A stretch of DNA of 64,000 nt from Microbacterium timonense (GTDB lineage Bacteria; Actinomycetota; Actinomycetes; Actinomycetales; Microbacteriaceae), in assembly GCF_900292075.1 (NCBI RefSeq), contig NZ_OLMV01000001.1, positions 558,001 to 622,000 on the forward strand. The letters are read 5' to 3'. The notes below the pieces were generated by a model. The model worked only from the letters and a program-made list of their open reading frames with translations. It was not told where the DNA came from and did not search any database. This document shows, piece after piece, positions 10,089 to 19,487 of the stretch (position 1 is the stretch's first letter; the number at the start of each line of letters is the position of its first letter). A program made the position numbers and the translations under genes.

Positions 10089-12563
10089 TCAGTCCTCGGA
10101 CGGGGTGTGCGGCACCGGCGTGCCGGTGAGGGCGGCCGTGGTGACCCGCCGGCGGGCGCGACCCTGCCCCGGAGCCTTCGGCTCGGGCAGCGCGTTCAAG
10201 ACGGAGTCGAGCAGGATGTCCTTCTCGGTCCGCGGCTCCTTCTTCGCACCCGAGTCGCGCTTCTTGCGCTTCTTCGGACGCTCCGCCGGCAGAGGCTCCG
10301 CGACGGGCTGCCCGGGTTCAGCCGAGGCTGACTCCTCGTGGTGGTGGATCGTGGATGCCGCGATCTGCGCGAGGGCCGACTTCACTCCCTCGGTGATCAC
10401 GTGCGTGCCGTTCGCGCCCCCGTTGGAGGGCGCGGGAGCCGAGCCGCGCGAGCGGCGACCGGAAGGCGCGCCCGAGGACGACGGCACCCGGTGCTTGACC
10501 ACCGGATCGTGGTGCACGATGAGGCCACGGCCCGCGCACACCTCGCACGGCTCGCTGAAGGTCTCGAGCAGCCCCAGACCCAGCTTCTTGCGCGTCATCT
10601 GCACGAGCCCGAGCGAGGTCACCTCGGCGACCTGGTGCTTGGTGCGGTCGCGGCTGAGGCACTCGACGAGACGACGCAGCACGAGATCGCGGTTGGACTC
10701 GAGCACCATGTCGATGAAGTCCACGACGATGATGCCGCCGATGTCGCGCAGTCGCAGCTGCCGGACGATCTCTTCCGCCGCCTCCAGGTTGTTCTTGGTG
10801 ACGGTCTCTTCGAGGTTGCCGCCGGACCCCACGAACTTGCCGGTGTTGACGTCGACGACCGTCATGGCCTCGGTGCGGTCGATGACGAGGGATCCGCCGG
10901 AGGGCAGCCACACCTTGCGGTCCAGCGCCTTCTCGATCTGCTCGGTGACCCGGAACTCATCGAACGGGTCCTGCTCGCCCTCGTAGCGCTCGACACGCTC
11001 GAGCAGGTCGGGGGCCACCGACTCCAGGTACTTCGAGATCGTGTGGTGCGCGTCATCGCCCTGGATGAGCATCTTCGAGAAGTCCTCGTTGAAGACGTCG
11101 CGGACGATCTTGACCAGGAGATCGGGCTCGGAGTGCAGCAACGCGGGCGCCTGGATCGTCTCGACCTGCTTCGAGATGTGCTCCCACTGGTTGGTGAGGC
11201 GCTGCACGTCGCGCGTGAGCTGCTCCTCCGTGGCGCCCTCTGCGGCGGTGCGGACGATCACGCCGGACGACTCGGGAAGCACCTCCTTGAGGATCTTCTT
11301 GAGCCGCGCGCGCTCGGTGTCGGGCAGCTTGCGCGAGATGCCGTTCATGGCACCGCCCGGCACATACACCAGGTAGCGACCCGGCAGCGAGATCTGGCTC
11401 GTCAAGCGGGCGCCCTTGTGCCCCACCGGGTCCTTCGTGACCTGCACGAGCACGCGGTCACCCGACTTCAGCGCCAGCTCGATGCGGCGGGGCTGGTTGC
11501 CCGTCTCGACGGCATCCCAGTCGACCTCGCCGGAGTAGAGCACGGCGTTGCGGCCGCGGCCGATGTCGACGAAAGCCGCCTCCATGCTCGGGAGCACGTT
11601 CTGCACACGACCGAGGTAGACGTTGCCGATGAGCGACGCGTCCTGGCTGCGGGCGACATAGTGCTCCACGAGGACGTTGTCCTCGAGGACGGCGATCTGG
11701 ATCCGTCCGTTGCGGGAGCGGACGATCATCACGCGGTCGACGGCCTCACGGCGCGCGAGGAACTCGGCCTCGGTCACGACGGCGCGTCGGCGTCCGGCCT
11801 CGCGGCCGTCGCGGCGACGCTGCTTCTTGGCTTCCAGGCGGGTGGACCCCTTGATCCGCTGCGGTTCGGTGATGAGCTCGACGGCTCGCTGCCGCGGCGG
11901 CGACTGCTCGGCGGGACCGGATGCCTCCTCGCGCCCCTCGCCGCCACGACGACGGTTGCGGCGACGCGATGTACCGGAGGATGCCGCATCCGGTTCCGGC
12001 TCCCGTCCCGGTCGGGCCGGGAGCACGGTGATCTCGGGGGCGTAGAAGTGCAGGTCGGTCGACACCGCCGAGACGAACACCTCGGGAAGCAGTCCGAGGC
12101 TCACCGCGGTCACGGGCTCCTCGGCGCGCGCGTCGCCGCCCGGCTGGTCAGTGCTCTCCGCGGCGTTGTCCTCGGACGCGACGTCCGTCGCGGCGGCGCC
12201 GTCCTCGGGCACGGCGGCGTCCTCAGACGCGCCGTCTTCGGACGCGCCGTCCTCGGGCGCGGCGTCGGTCTCGGGCGCGCCATCGGTCTCAGCGTCCACC
12301 GCCGCATCGGGATCGGCGCCATCGGCCACAGCCTCGATGTCGGTCGCAGTGCCGGCGTCGGGGTCCGCGTCGGCCGCAGCATCGGGGTCGGCGTCGCTGA
12401 CGGCCTCGCCGGCCGGGTCGGCAACACCGGCCGGTTCCTCCGTTGCGGGCGTGCCGGCCTGTGGGCCCTCTTCAGACGCGGATGCCGTGACGTGGGCCGC
12501 TGGTGTCAGCGAGCCGTCCGGATCGGTCTGAGGGGTGACTTCTGCATCGGTTCCATCTGCCAT
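10089..12563 (-). CDS. rne: Ribonuclease E/G family endoribonuclease
   Basis: RNase E/G starts decay and processing of mRNA, rRNA and tRNA precursors. The 824-residue protein begins at MADGTDAEV (12563). The first ~200 residues are an acidic, Asp/Ala/Glu-rich low-complexity region with near-repeats, followed by an Arg-rich patch (SRRRNRRRGG). The catalytic half follows: an S1 domain (NVYLGRVQNVLPSMEAAF), the 5' sensor/RNase H-like part, catalytic Asp in VVDVNTGKFVG and GGIIVVDFIDM, and the Zn-link CEVCAGRG. A basic Lys/Arg tail closes the chain. The open frame upstream to 12716 has no ribosome site and is rejected. In Gram-positive actinobacteria such tails scaffold the degradosome. Confidence 0.95.
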   Translation of the reverse strand: MADGTDAEVTPQTDPDGSLTPAAHVTASASEEGPQAGTPATEEPAGVADPAGEAVSDADPDAAADADPDAGTATDIEAVADGADPDAAVDAETDGAPETDAAPEDGASEDGASEDAAVPEDGAAATDVASEDNAAESTDQPGGDARAEEPVTAVSLGLLPEVFVSAVSTDLHFYAPEITVLPARPGREPEPDAASSGTSRRRNRRRGGEGREEASGPAEQSPPRQRAVELITEPQRIKGSTRLEAKKQRRRDGREAGRRRAVVTEAEFLARREAVDRVMIVRSRNGRIQIAVLEDNVLVEHYVARSQDASLIGNVYLGRVQNVLPSMEAAFVDIGRGRNAVLYSGEVDWDAVETGNQPRRIELALKSGDRVLVQVTKDPVGHKGARLTSQISLPGRYLVYVPGGAMNGISRKLPDTERARLKKILKEVLPESSGVIVRTAAEGATEEQLTRDVQRLTNQWEHISKQVETIQAPALLHSEPDLLVKIVRDVFNEDFSKMLIQGDDAHHTISKYLESVAPDLLERVERYEGEQDPFDEFRVTEQIEKALDRKVWLPSGGSLVIDRTEAMTVVDVNTGKFVGSGGNLEETVTKNNLEAAEEIVRQLRLRDIGGIIVVDFIDMVLESNRDLVLRRLVECLSRDRTKHQVAEVTSLGLVQMTRKKLGLGLLETFSEPCEVCAGRGLIVHHDPVVKHRVPSSSGAPSGRRSRGSAPAPSNGGANGTHVITEGVKSALAQIAASTIHHHEESASAEPGQPVAEPLPAERPKKRKKRDSGAKKEPRTEKDILLDSVLNALPEPKAPGQGRARRRVTTAALTGTPVPHTPSED

Positions 12564-12825
12564 CACTGGCGTACTCCTAGCGGGGCGGCACCGCGCGTCG
12601 CCCGGCGAAATCTCGTGCGGCGCCGCCCGTGTCCCTGGGGTGGGACGGTGCCGCGAACTCACTCGGTCTGCAGCGGAACTCGTCGCCGAGGCGGACGTTC
12701 GCGCTGCCAAGGGCATTCGTCGCCCTGAAGTCTTCTGTGATCGCCCTCACGGCGCGGCCGTGAGTCATCCCGACCATTATCGCACCTCCCCCGCCGTATT
12801 GCGCATTCACGGCGCGCCAGCGATC

Positions 12826-12863
12826 GGATGCCGCACCCAGCGGGCGCGCCGGGTGCGGCATCC
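12826..12863. other. Strong 13-bp hairpin in the 329-bp gap between rne and the VKOR gene
   Basis: The gap 12564-12892 separates divergent genes and holds both promoters. It contains a perfect 13-bp inverted repeat (GGATGCCGCACCC / GGGTGCGGCATCC) with a 12-nt loop, ending 29 bp before the VKOR start. A terminator would be odd between divergent starts, so an operator or a leader structure is more likely. I see nothing else defined in the gap. Confidence 0.5.
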
Positions 12864-12892
12864 CCTCAGTCCTCGATGCCATAATCCGAGGC

Positions 12893-13516
12893 ATGCCCGA
12901 ACGCGAGAGCACCGCCCGACCGACCGGATTGGCCGTATGGCTGGTGATCGCCGGTGTGATCGGCTGGTGGGCGGCGTTCTCGCTGACCGTGGAGAAGTTC
13001 GAGCAGCTGGCGAATCCCGATGCGATCGCCTCCTGCGACTTCAGCGTGCTGGTCCAGTGCACGGCCAATCTGGGCTCGTGGCAGGGCAGCCTGTTCGGCT
13101 TCCCCAACCCGATCCTCGGGCTCACGGGGTGGGTCGCCCCGGTGGTCGTCGGGGTGGCGATCCTGGCGGGAGCACGGTTCGCGCCGTGGTTCTGGTGGTG
13201 CTTCTGGGCGGGCACCGCGTTCGCCTTCGGCTTCGTGGTGTGGCTCATCAGCCAGAGCATCTACGCCCCGAACCTCCACACTCTCTGCCCCTGGTGCATG
13301 ACCACGTGGGCGGTGACCATCCCTACCTTCTACGCGGTGACGCTCCACCTGCTGCGGGCGGGACTCGTGCCTGTCTCGGGGCGCGTCCGCGACGCCGCCG
13401 GCCGGCTGATGGCGTGGGTGCCGCTGGCTGCGATCGTGAGCTTCGCACTCATCCTTCTGCTGGCTCAGCTGGAGATGAATGCGATCGTCAACATCTGGCA
13501 GACCTTCTTCAGCTGA
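12893..13516 (+). CDS. Vitamin K epoxide reductase (VKOR) family protein
   Basis: Bacterial VKOR homologues reoxidise DsbA-type proteins and pass electrons to quinone, driving disulfide formation outside the membrane. The 207-residue protein has about five membrane segments. It carries the two required cysteine pairs: CDFSVLVQC (C48, C56) in the loop and CPWC (C132, C135) at the quinone-site helix. W/F-rich helices lie between them. No thioredoxin-like DsbA domain is fused. It is convergent with ndk, and its neighbours are housekeeping genes. Confidence 0.92.
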   Translation: MPERESTARPTGLAVWLVIAGVIGWWAAFSLTVEKFEQLANPDAIASCDFSVLVQCTANLGSWQGSLFGFPNPILGLTGWVAPVVVGVAILAGARFAPWFWWCFWAGTAFAFGFVVWLISQSIYAPNLHTLCPWCMTTWAVTIPTFYAVTLHLLRAGLVPVSGRVRDAAGRLMAWVPLAAIVSFALILLLAQLEMNAIVNIWQTFFS

Positions 13517-13549
13517 TCCGGCCGACCTCGAACGCGTGGGCGCGGCGGC

Positions 13550-13966
13550 TCAGCCGAACCAGATGTCGAGCTCGCGTGCGGCGGACTCCGGGCTGTCGGA
13601 GCCGTGCACCAGGTTCTGCTGCACCTTCAGGCCCCAGTCCCGGCCGAAGTCGCCGCGGATGGTTCCCGGCGCCGCGGTGGTCGGATCGGTCGTGCCGGCG
13701 AGGGAGCGGAAGCCTTCGATGACCCGGTTCCCGGCCAGCCGGATGGCCACGGACGGACCCGACATCATGAACTCGAGCAGCGGCTCGTAGAAGGGCTTCC
13801 CCTCGTGCTCCGCGTAGTGCCGCTCGAGCGTCTCACGATCGGGTTCCACGAGCCGGATGTCGACGAGCGCGTACCCCTTGGCCTCGATGCGGGCGAGGAT
13901 TGCTCCGGTCAGACCACGGGCGACGCCGTCGGGCTTGACGAGGACGAGGGTCTCTTCGGTGGGCAT
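13550..13966 (-). CDS. ndk: Nucleoside-diphosphate kinase
   Basis: Ndk equilibrates nucleoside di- and triphosphates through a phospho-histidine intermediate. At 138 residues it is full length. The N-terminal ETLVLVKPDGVARG, the middle RLAGNRVIEGFRSLAG and the catalytic NLVHGSDS (His121) are all intact. It lies 18 nt after the DUF4233 gene as the last gene of the ileS-folC-DUF4233-ndk run, an order common in actinobacteria. Confidence 0.97.
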   Translation of the reverse strand: MPTEETLVLVKPDGVARGLTGAILARIEAKGYALVDIRLVEPDRETLERHYAEHEGKPFYEPLLEFMMSGPSVAIRLAGNRVIEGFRSLAGTTDPTTAAPGTIRGDFGRDWGLKVQQNLVHGSDSPESAARELDIWFG

Positions 13967-13984
13967 GCGGGTCTCCGTTCCGGG

Positions 13985-14386
13985 TCAGGCGTTCGGCGAG
14001 GGATCCGCCGTGCGGCGCGCATTGCGCCGGTCGAGGGCGGCCCCCTTGATCGTCGCATACGCGTACATGCCACCGAAAATGAGTGCCACGATCGCGAGGG
14101 CGGGCACCAGGAAGGCACCGAGGGCCACGACCGCCTGCAGCACCCAGCCGACCACGATCCCCCACCGGTACCGGACGAGCCGCGCGGTGAGGATCATCAG
14201 CACCGCCAGTACGGAACCGGCGACGATCCCCCACCACGGCTCGATCGGCTCCGGCAGCGCCTTCAGCCCGTAGACCACCAGTCCTGCCAGGAAGGCGACG
14301 ATCGACTCGAAGCCGAGCACGATCGCCGCGAGCGACTCCGCCGCGCCGCGCGTGCGCCGCTGCCGGGCCGGTGGCGTGAGGCTCAC
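13985..14386 (-). CDS. DUF4233 membrane protein
   Basis: This 133-residue, four-span membrane protein belongs to the actinobacterial DUF4233 family, typically found between folC and ndk as here. A GTG at 14386 overlaps the folC stop (GTGA). The N-terminus is basic (RQRRTRGAAES), followed by hydrophobic segments at about 15-35, 45-62, 67-86 and 90-110 and a basic C-terminus (RRNARRTAD). No catalytic motif is visible and the role is unknown. Translational coupling to folC suggests linked expression rather than shared chemistry. Confidence 0.85.
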   Translation of the reverse strand: MSLTPPARQRRTRGAAESLAAIVLGFESIVAFLAGLVVYGLKALPEPIEPWWGIVAGSVLAVLMILTARLVRYRWGIVVGWVLQAVVALGAFLVPALAIVALIFGGMYAYATIKGAALDRRNARRTADPSPNA

Positions 14387-15741
14387 TGGTTCCACCCGCC
14401 CTTCCAGTCCTCCGAAGCCGCCAGGGCGAGCGCCTCTCCCGCGAGCACGACCGATCCGGCGATGATGACGGCACGACGGTCCGAGGCGGCCGCCCACTCG
14501 CGCGCCGCGTCGGCCGCCTCGGCCAGGTCCCGGTGCACCGAGACCCTCACGTCGTGGCCTTCCGCGAGGTCTGCAATCGCATCGGCGTCTTCGGCACGAT
14601 CAGAGTCGGGCGTGGTGGCGAACACGTGGGCCGCGATCGGGGCGATCGCCGCCACGATGCCGGCGGCATCCTTGTCGGAGAGCACCCCCAGCACCACCCC
14701 CCACTCGTCGAAGTCGAACGACTCGCGCAGCGCGGTCACGAGGGCGCGCGCACCGTGGGGATTGTGGGCGGCATCCACCAGCACGGTCGGCGCGGCGCCG
14801 ACGAGCTGCAGGCGGCCCGGAGACGTCACGCTGCCCAGACCCTCGGCCAGCACGTCGGGAGCGATCGCCTGGGTGCCACCGCCGACGAGGGATTCGACAG
14901 CCGCGATGGCGAGGGCGGCGTTGAACCCTTGGTGACCGCCGTACAGCGGCAGGTACTCGTCCGGGTAGGTCGCTGCCAGGCCCCGCACGGTGATCTGCTG
15001 CCCGCCCACCGCCAGGCGCTGTTCTGCCAGGCCGAACTCCTGACCCTCGAAGGCGATCGAGGCGTGGTGGGCGGCTGCCGCCTGTCGCAGCACCGCCTCG
15101 GCGGCGGCGTCCTGCTTCGCCGACACCACGGCGGCGCCGTCCTTGATGATGCCGGACTTCACGGTGGCGATCTCGCGGATCGTCCCGCCCAGGCGGTCGG
15201 CGTGGTCGACGTCGATCGGCGCGAACACCGCGACGTCGCCGTCGGCCGTGTTCGTGGAGTCCCACGACCCGCCCATGCCGACTTCGAGCACGAGCACATC
15301 GATCGGCGCGTCCGCGAACGCCACGAACGCGAGCACCGTGAGCAGCTCGAAGAACGTCAACGGCGCGTCGTCCTCCGATGCCAGCTCGGCGTCGACGATG
15401 TCGACGAACGGGACGATCTCGTCCCACGCGTCGGCGACAGCCGTGTCGTCGATCGGCTCACCGTCGATCATGATGCGCTCGGTGAAGCGTTCGAGATGCG
15501 GGCTCGTGAACAGACCCGTCCGCAGTCCGTGCGCGCGGACGAGGCTCTCGATCATGCGGCTGGTCGAAGTCTTGCCGTTCGTGCCGGTGACGTGGACCAC
15601 CCGATAGGTCTTCTGCGGGTCGTCCAGCAGCTCGAGCACGCGCCGCGTGCGTTCGACACGCGGTTGCACCCATCGCTCGCCCTGCCGCTGCAGCAGCGCC
15701 TCGTAGACGGCATCTGCCCGTCGACGGTCCCGATCGCTCAT
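14383..15741 (-). CDS. folC: Bifunctional folylpolyglutamate synthase / dihydrofolate synthase
   Basis: FolC adds glutamate to dihydropteroate and to folates, which retains them in the cell. The 452-residue Mur-ligase-fold protein has a P-loop [11 protein letters not shown] at 51-61, [11 protein letters not shown] after it, and the C-terminal ligase domain starting near [12 protein letters not shown]. The ATG at 15741 overlaps the ileS stop by 4 bases. A much longer open frame runs upstream inside ileS and is rejected because it is antisense-free but out of frame with ileS and Arg-rich. The end overlaps DUF4233 by 4 bases. Confidence 0.96.
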   Translation of the reverse strand: MSDRDRRRADAVYEALLQRQGERWVQPRVERTRRVLELLDDPQKTYRVVHVTGTNGKTSTSRMIESLVRAHGLRTGLFTSPHLERFTERIMIDGEPIDDTAVADAWDEIVPFVDIVDAELASEDDAPLTFFELLTVLAFVAFADAPIDVLVLEVGMGGSWDSTNTADGDVAVFAPIDVDHADRLGGTIREIATVKSGIIKDGAAVVSAKQDAAAEAVLRQAAAAHHASIAFEGQEFGLAEQRLAVGGQQITVRGLAATYPDEYLPLYGGHQGFNAALAIAAVESLVGGGTQAIAPDVLAEGLGSVTSPGRLQLVGAAPTVLVDAAHNPHGARALVTALRESFDFDEWGVVLGVLSDKDAAGIVAAIAPIAAHVFATTPDSDRAEDADAIADLAEGHDVRVSVHRDLAEAADAAREWAAASDRRAVIIAGSVVLAGEALALAASEDWKGGWNQ

Positions 15742-18700
15742 ACGGATGCCTCCACCTTGGTCACCGAGACGGTGAACGCGCCGCGGTTCGCGAAGTCGCC
15801 GGCCGCGTGCGTGCGCTCGAGATCGCTGCCCGAGGGGATCATGCTGGCCAGCACCGCGCCGTCGGCCAAGAGCACCGTGCCATCCGGTCCCACGACCGAA
15901 TAGTCCACGGCGAGGGTCTCCCCCGCGACATCTGCGGTGCCGAACGCGCCGGCGACCGCGGCTGCGTCGCCGGGATCCTCGAAGGCGAGCCGCAGGTCGA
16001 TGCGGTCGCTGACGTCGAAACCGGCCGCCTTCCGCGTGTCCTGGACCGCGCGGATGATGTCGCGCGCCAGGCCCTCGGCCTCCAGCTCCGGAGTGGTCGT
16101 GGTGTCCAGCAGAACGAAGCCGTCCCCGGCCAGCAGCGCGATCGCCGTGCCGTCCTCGACGCCGCCGGCTTCGAGAGTGAGGTCGTACTCCCCCGGCTCG
16201 AGCGCCACGCCGTCGACGACGACCACGCCGTCGCGCTCCTCCCACACGCCCGCCTTGGCGCCGGCGATGACGTGCTGCACCTGCTTGCCCAGACGCGGGC
16301 CCGCGGCACGCGCGTTGATCGTCAGGCGCTTGCTGATGCCGTACTGCTCCGAGACATGGTCGCCGAGCTCGATGAGCTCGACCGACTTGACGTTGAGCTC
16401 GTCGCGCAGGATGCCCTCGAACTGACCGAGAGCGGCGGCATCCGGCACCGCGACCGTCAGCGACGGCAGCGGCAGGCGCACGCGCCGGCCCTCCTTCTTG
16501 CGCAGCGCGTTGGCGACGCTGGATGCCTCGCGGACCGCATCCATCGCGGCGCGGATGTCGTCGGCGGCGGGGAACGCATCGGCGTCGGGCCAGTCCTGCA
16601 GGTGCACGCTTCGACCGCCGGTGAGCCCCTGCCAGATCCTCTCGGACACGAGCGGGATGAGCGGCGCGGCGACGCGGGTCAGCGTCTCGAGCACCGTGTA
16701 GAGCGTGTCGAACGCCTCGCGGCTCTTCGGGTCGTCGGAGACGCCCACCCAGAACCGGTCGCGCGATCGCCGGATGTACCAGTTCGTCAGCGCCTCCGCG
16801 AAGTCGCGGAGCTTCGCGGCGGCGAGGGTCGAGTCGAGAACCTCGAGGTCGGCCGCGACATCGCGAACGAGGTCGCCGGTGAGGGCCAGGATGTAGCGGT
16901 CCAGCACGTCGGTCGAATCGGTCCGCCACGACGCCTCGTAGCCCTCCGAGCCCGACGCGTTCGCGTAGGTCGCGAAGAAGTACCAGGCGTTCCACAGCGG
17001 CAGCAGGAACTCGCGCACGCCGGCGCGGATCCCCTCCTCGGTGACGATGAGGTTGCCCCCGCGCAGCACCGAGCTGGACATCAGGAACCACCGCATCGCG
17101 TCGGATCCGTCGCGATCGAACACCTCGCTGACGTCGGGATAGTTGCGCAGCGATTTCGACATCTTGAGGCCGTCGCTGCCCAGCACGATGCCGTGGCACG
17201 ACACGCCCGTGAAGGCCGGGCGGTCGAACAGCGCCGTCGAGAGCACGTGCATGACGTAGAACCAGCCGCGCGTCTGGCCGATGTATTCGACGATGAAGTC
17301 GGCGGGTGAGTGCTCGTCGAACCATTCCTGGTTCTCGAAGGGATAGTGCACCTGGGCGTACGGCATCGAGCCGGAGTCGAACCAGACGTCGAAGACGTCC
17401 TCGATCCGGCGCATCGTGCTCCTGCCGGTCGGGTCGTCCGGATTGGGCCGCGTCAGCTCGTCGATGTAGGGGCGGTGCAGGTCCACCTCGCCGTCGGCGT
17501 TGCGGGGCAGCCGGCCGAAGTCCCGCTCGAGCTCTTCGAGAGACCCGTAGACGTCCACGCGCGGGTGCTCGGGGTCATCGCTCTTCCATACCGGGATCGG
17601 CGAACCCCAGTACCGGTTGCGACTGATCGACCAGTCACGCGCACCCTCCAGCCACTTGCCGAACTGTCCGTGCTTGACGTTCTCGGGCACCCAGGTGATC
17701 TGCTCGTTGCCGGCGATCATGCGGTCCTTGATGTCGGTGACACGCACGAACCAGCTCGACACCGCACGGTAGATGAGGGGGTTCCGGCAGCGCCAGCAGT
17801 GCGGATACGAGTGCTCGTAGCTCGCCTCGCGCAGCAGGCGCCCCTCCTGGCGCAGCAGCCGGATGAGCGGGCGGTTCGCATCCATCCAGAGCTCACCGGC
17901 GACGTCGGTGACCTGCGGTAGGAAGCGCCCGCCGTCGTCCAGGCTCATGATGAGCGGGATGCCGGCGGCCTCCGTGACCCGCTGGTCGTCCTCACCGTAT
18001 GCCGGCGCCTGGTGGACGATGCCGGTGCCGTCGCCGGTCGTGACGTAGTCGTCCACGAGGATGCGCCAGGCGTTCTGCGTACCCCAGACCGAGGCATCCG
18101 CGTAGTAGTCGAAGAGACGGTCGTATGCGACGTCCTCGAGCTCGGAGCCGGTGATCGTCTGGACCACCGCGTCCCGGGCGGCCTCGGGCGAGTCGTAGCC
18201 GAGGTCTTTGGCATAGCCCCCGAGGAGCTCGTCGGCCAGCAGATAGCGGTGGGCGTAGGCCTCCTCGGCCTCGTCGGCCTCTCCGTCGGGCGCACGATGC
18301 ACGTCGGCGGCGCCGTTCGGCCCACCGGGCACCACGACATAGCGGATGTCGGGCCCCACGGCCAGCGCCAGATTCGTCGGCAGCGTCCAGGGAGTCGTCG
18401 TCCACGCCAGCGCGCGGACGCCCGTCAGCCCCAGGGACTCGGCCTTGGCGCCGACCAGCGGGAAGGTCACCGTCACCGACGGGTCCTGCCGCATCTTGTA
18501 CACGTCGTCGTCCATGCGCAGCTCGTGCGCCGACAGCGGCGTCTCGTCGCGCCAGCAGTACGGCAGCACGCGATAGCCCTCGTATGCGAGGCCCTTGTCG
18601 TAGATGGTCTTGAAAGCCCAGAGCACGGACTCCATGTACGACAGGTCCAGCGTCTTGTAGCCGCGCTCGAAGTCGACCCATCGCGCCTGACGCGTGACGT

Positions 18701-19160
18701 AGTCCTCCCATTCGCGGGTGTACGTCAGCACCGATTCCCGCGACTTCGCGTTGAACGCGGCGATCCCCATCGCCTCGATCTCGCTCTTCTCGGTGATGCC
18801 GAGCTGCTTCATCGCCTCGAGCTCGGCGGGCAGGCCGTGGGTGTCCCACCCGAACACGCGGTCGACCTTCTTGCCGCGCATCGTCTGGAACCGCGGGAAC
18901 AGGTCCTTGGCGTATCCGGTGAGCAGATGTCCGTAGTGCGGCAGTCCGTTGGCGAAGGGAGGGCCGTCGTAGAACACCCACTCTTCGGCGCCGTCGCGCT
19001 GATCGATCGAGGCGCGGAACGTGCCGTCGGCCTGCCAGAAGGCGAGCGTCTCGCGCTCGATCTCAGGAAAGCGCGGGCTGGGAACGACGGAAGCCGCGCT
19101 GCCCGGGGTCGTCGAGGCGTCGGCCGCTGGTCCGAATGCGGAGGGGCGGGGATAGGTCAT
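15738..19160 (-). CDS. ileS: Isoleucyl-tRNA synthetase
   Basis: IleRS charges tRNA-Ile and edits mischarged valine. The 1140-residue class I enzyme has HYGH at 75-78, an editing domain ([13 protein letters not shown]) in the middle, KMSKS at 666-670 and a long anticodon/C-terminal part. The length and the sequence [18 protein letters not shown] place it with the longer actinobacterial/eukaryote-like group, which is often less mupirocin-sensitive (family knowledge, not tested here). It is controlled by a T-box leader directly upstream. folC follows with a 4-base overlap. Confidence 0.97.
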   Translation of the reverse strand: MTYPRPSAFGPAADASTTPGSAASVVPSPRFPEIERETLAFWQADGTFRASIDQRDGAEEWVFYDGPPFANGLPHYGHLLTGYAKDLFPRFQTMRGKKVDRVFGWDTHGLPAELEAMKQLGITEKSEIEAMGIAAFNAKSRESVLTYTREWEDYVTRQARWVDFERGYKTLDLSYMESVLWAFKTIYDKGLAYEGYRVLPYCWRDETPLSAHELRMDDDVYKMRQDPSVTVTFPLVGAKAESLGLTGVRALAWTTTPWTLPTNLALAVGPDIRYVVVPGGPNGAADVHRAPDGEADEAEEAYAHRYLLADELLGGYAKDLGYDSPEAARDAVVQTITGSELEDVAYDRLFDYYADASVWGTQNAWRILVDDYVTTGDGTGIVHQAPAYGEDDQRVTEAAGIPLIMSLDDGGRFLPQVTDVAGELWMDANRPLIRLLRQEGRLLREASYEHSYPHCWRCRNPLIYRAVSSWFVRVTDIKDRMIAGNEQITWVPENVKHGQFGKWLEGARDWSISRNRYWGSPIPVWKSDDPEHPRVDVYGSLEELERDFGRLPRNADGEVDLHRPYIDELTRPNPDDPTGRSTMRRIEDVFDVWFDSGSMPYAQVHYPFENQEWFDEHSPADFIVEYIGQTRGWFYVMHVLSTALFDRPAFTGVSCHGIVLGSDGLKMSKSLRNYPDVSEVFDRDGSDAMRWFLMSSSVLRGGNLIVTEEGIRAGVREFLLPLWNAWYFFATYANASGSEGYEASWRTDSTDVLDRYILALTGDLVRDVAADLEVLDSTLAAAKLRDFAEALTNWYIRRSRDRFWVGVSDDPKSREAFDTLYTVLETLTRVAAPLIPLVSERIWQGLTGGRSVHLQDWPDADAFPAADDIRAAMDAVREASSVANALRKKEGRRVRLPLPSLTVAVPDAAALGQFEGILRDELNVKSVELIELGDHVSEQYGISKRLTINARAAGPRLGKQVQHVIAGAKAGVWEERDGVVVVDGVALEPGEYDLTLEAGGVEDGTAIALLAGDGFVLLDTTTTPELEAEGLARDIIRAVQDTRKAAGFDVSDRIDLRLAFEDPGDAAAVAGAFGTADVAGETLAVDYSVVGPDGTVLLADGAVLASMIPSGSDLERTHAAGDFANRGAFTVSVTKVEASV

Positions 19161-19404
19161 GTTCTCTCGCAGGTGCTCGCTCGTGTGCTTCCTGCGGGGA
19201 CGACCCGGACGGGATGCCTCTCCCGACGGACCGCGGTACCACCCTGCGTTGACGACTCGGATCCTTCGACGGACTCAGGGACCGAGCAGTCCACTCTCAC
19301 AGCGGCTGTGACGGGCCTGCCCCGCTCGGTTCTAATGAGGTCGTCGCGTGTGCGGCTTCCCGTTCTTCCGAGAGCTCCCCGGTGATGGCCGGATCTGCGC
19401 TGGT
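19161..19404 (-). promoter_or_regulatory. T-box riboswitch of ileS, translation-type with short Stem I
   Basis: The minus-strand leader carries the T-box core GGGTGGTACCGCG (reverse complement around 19232-19245) between ileS and its promoter. Near the 5' end, CCATCACCGGGGAGCTC presents an ATC isoleucine specifier (19386-19384) in the arrangement known for actinobacterial ileS leaders with an ultrashort Stem I. Instead of a terminator, the stretch after the T-box runs into the ribosome-site region, so uncharged tRNA-Ile most likely frees the ileS start. The 5' boundary is set by the predicted promoter and is approximate. Confidence 0.9.
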
Positions 19405-19410
19405 GCGTCG

Positions 19411-19439
19411 ATTCTACCGTCATGGGGAGCACCGGGAAT
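19411..19439 (-). promoter_or_regulatory. Probable ileS promoter
   Basis: On the minus strand, TAGAAT (19416-19411) is a good -10 box placed a few bases before the T-box. The -35 position 17 nt upstream reads ATTCCC (19439-19434) and is weak. The box lies immediately beside the earliest possible start of the divergent MFS gene, which favours the later start for that gene. Confidence 0.5.
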
Positions 19440-19487
19440 GCGGGATGCCGCCCCGGGGTTTCTGGACTCGTGCCAAGATTGACGTCC

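Noticed and set aside
15742..17325. Upstream extension of the folC reading frame
   Set aside because: It lies inside ileS in another frame and is Arg-rich. The ATG at 15741 with a 4-base ileS overlap gives a normal FolC length.
19422..19487. Earlier ATG start for the MHS transporter
   Set aside because: It would start almost on the ileS -10 box, and the extra residues lack features of the family. The GTG at 19488 is preferred, though unproven.
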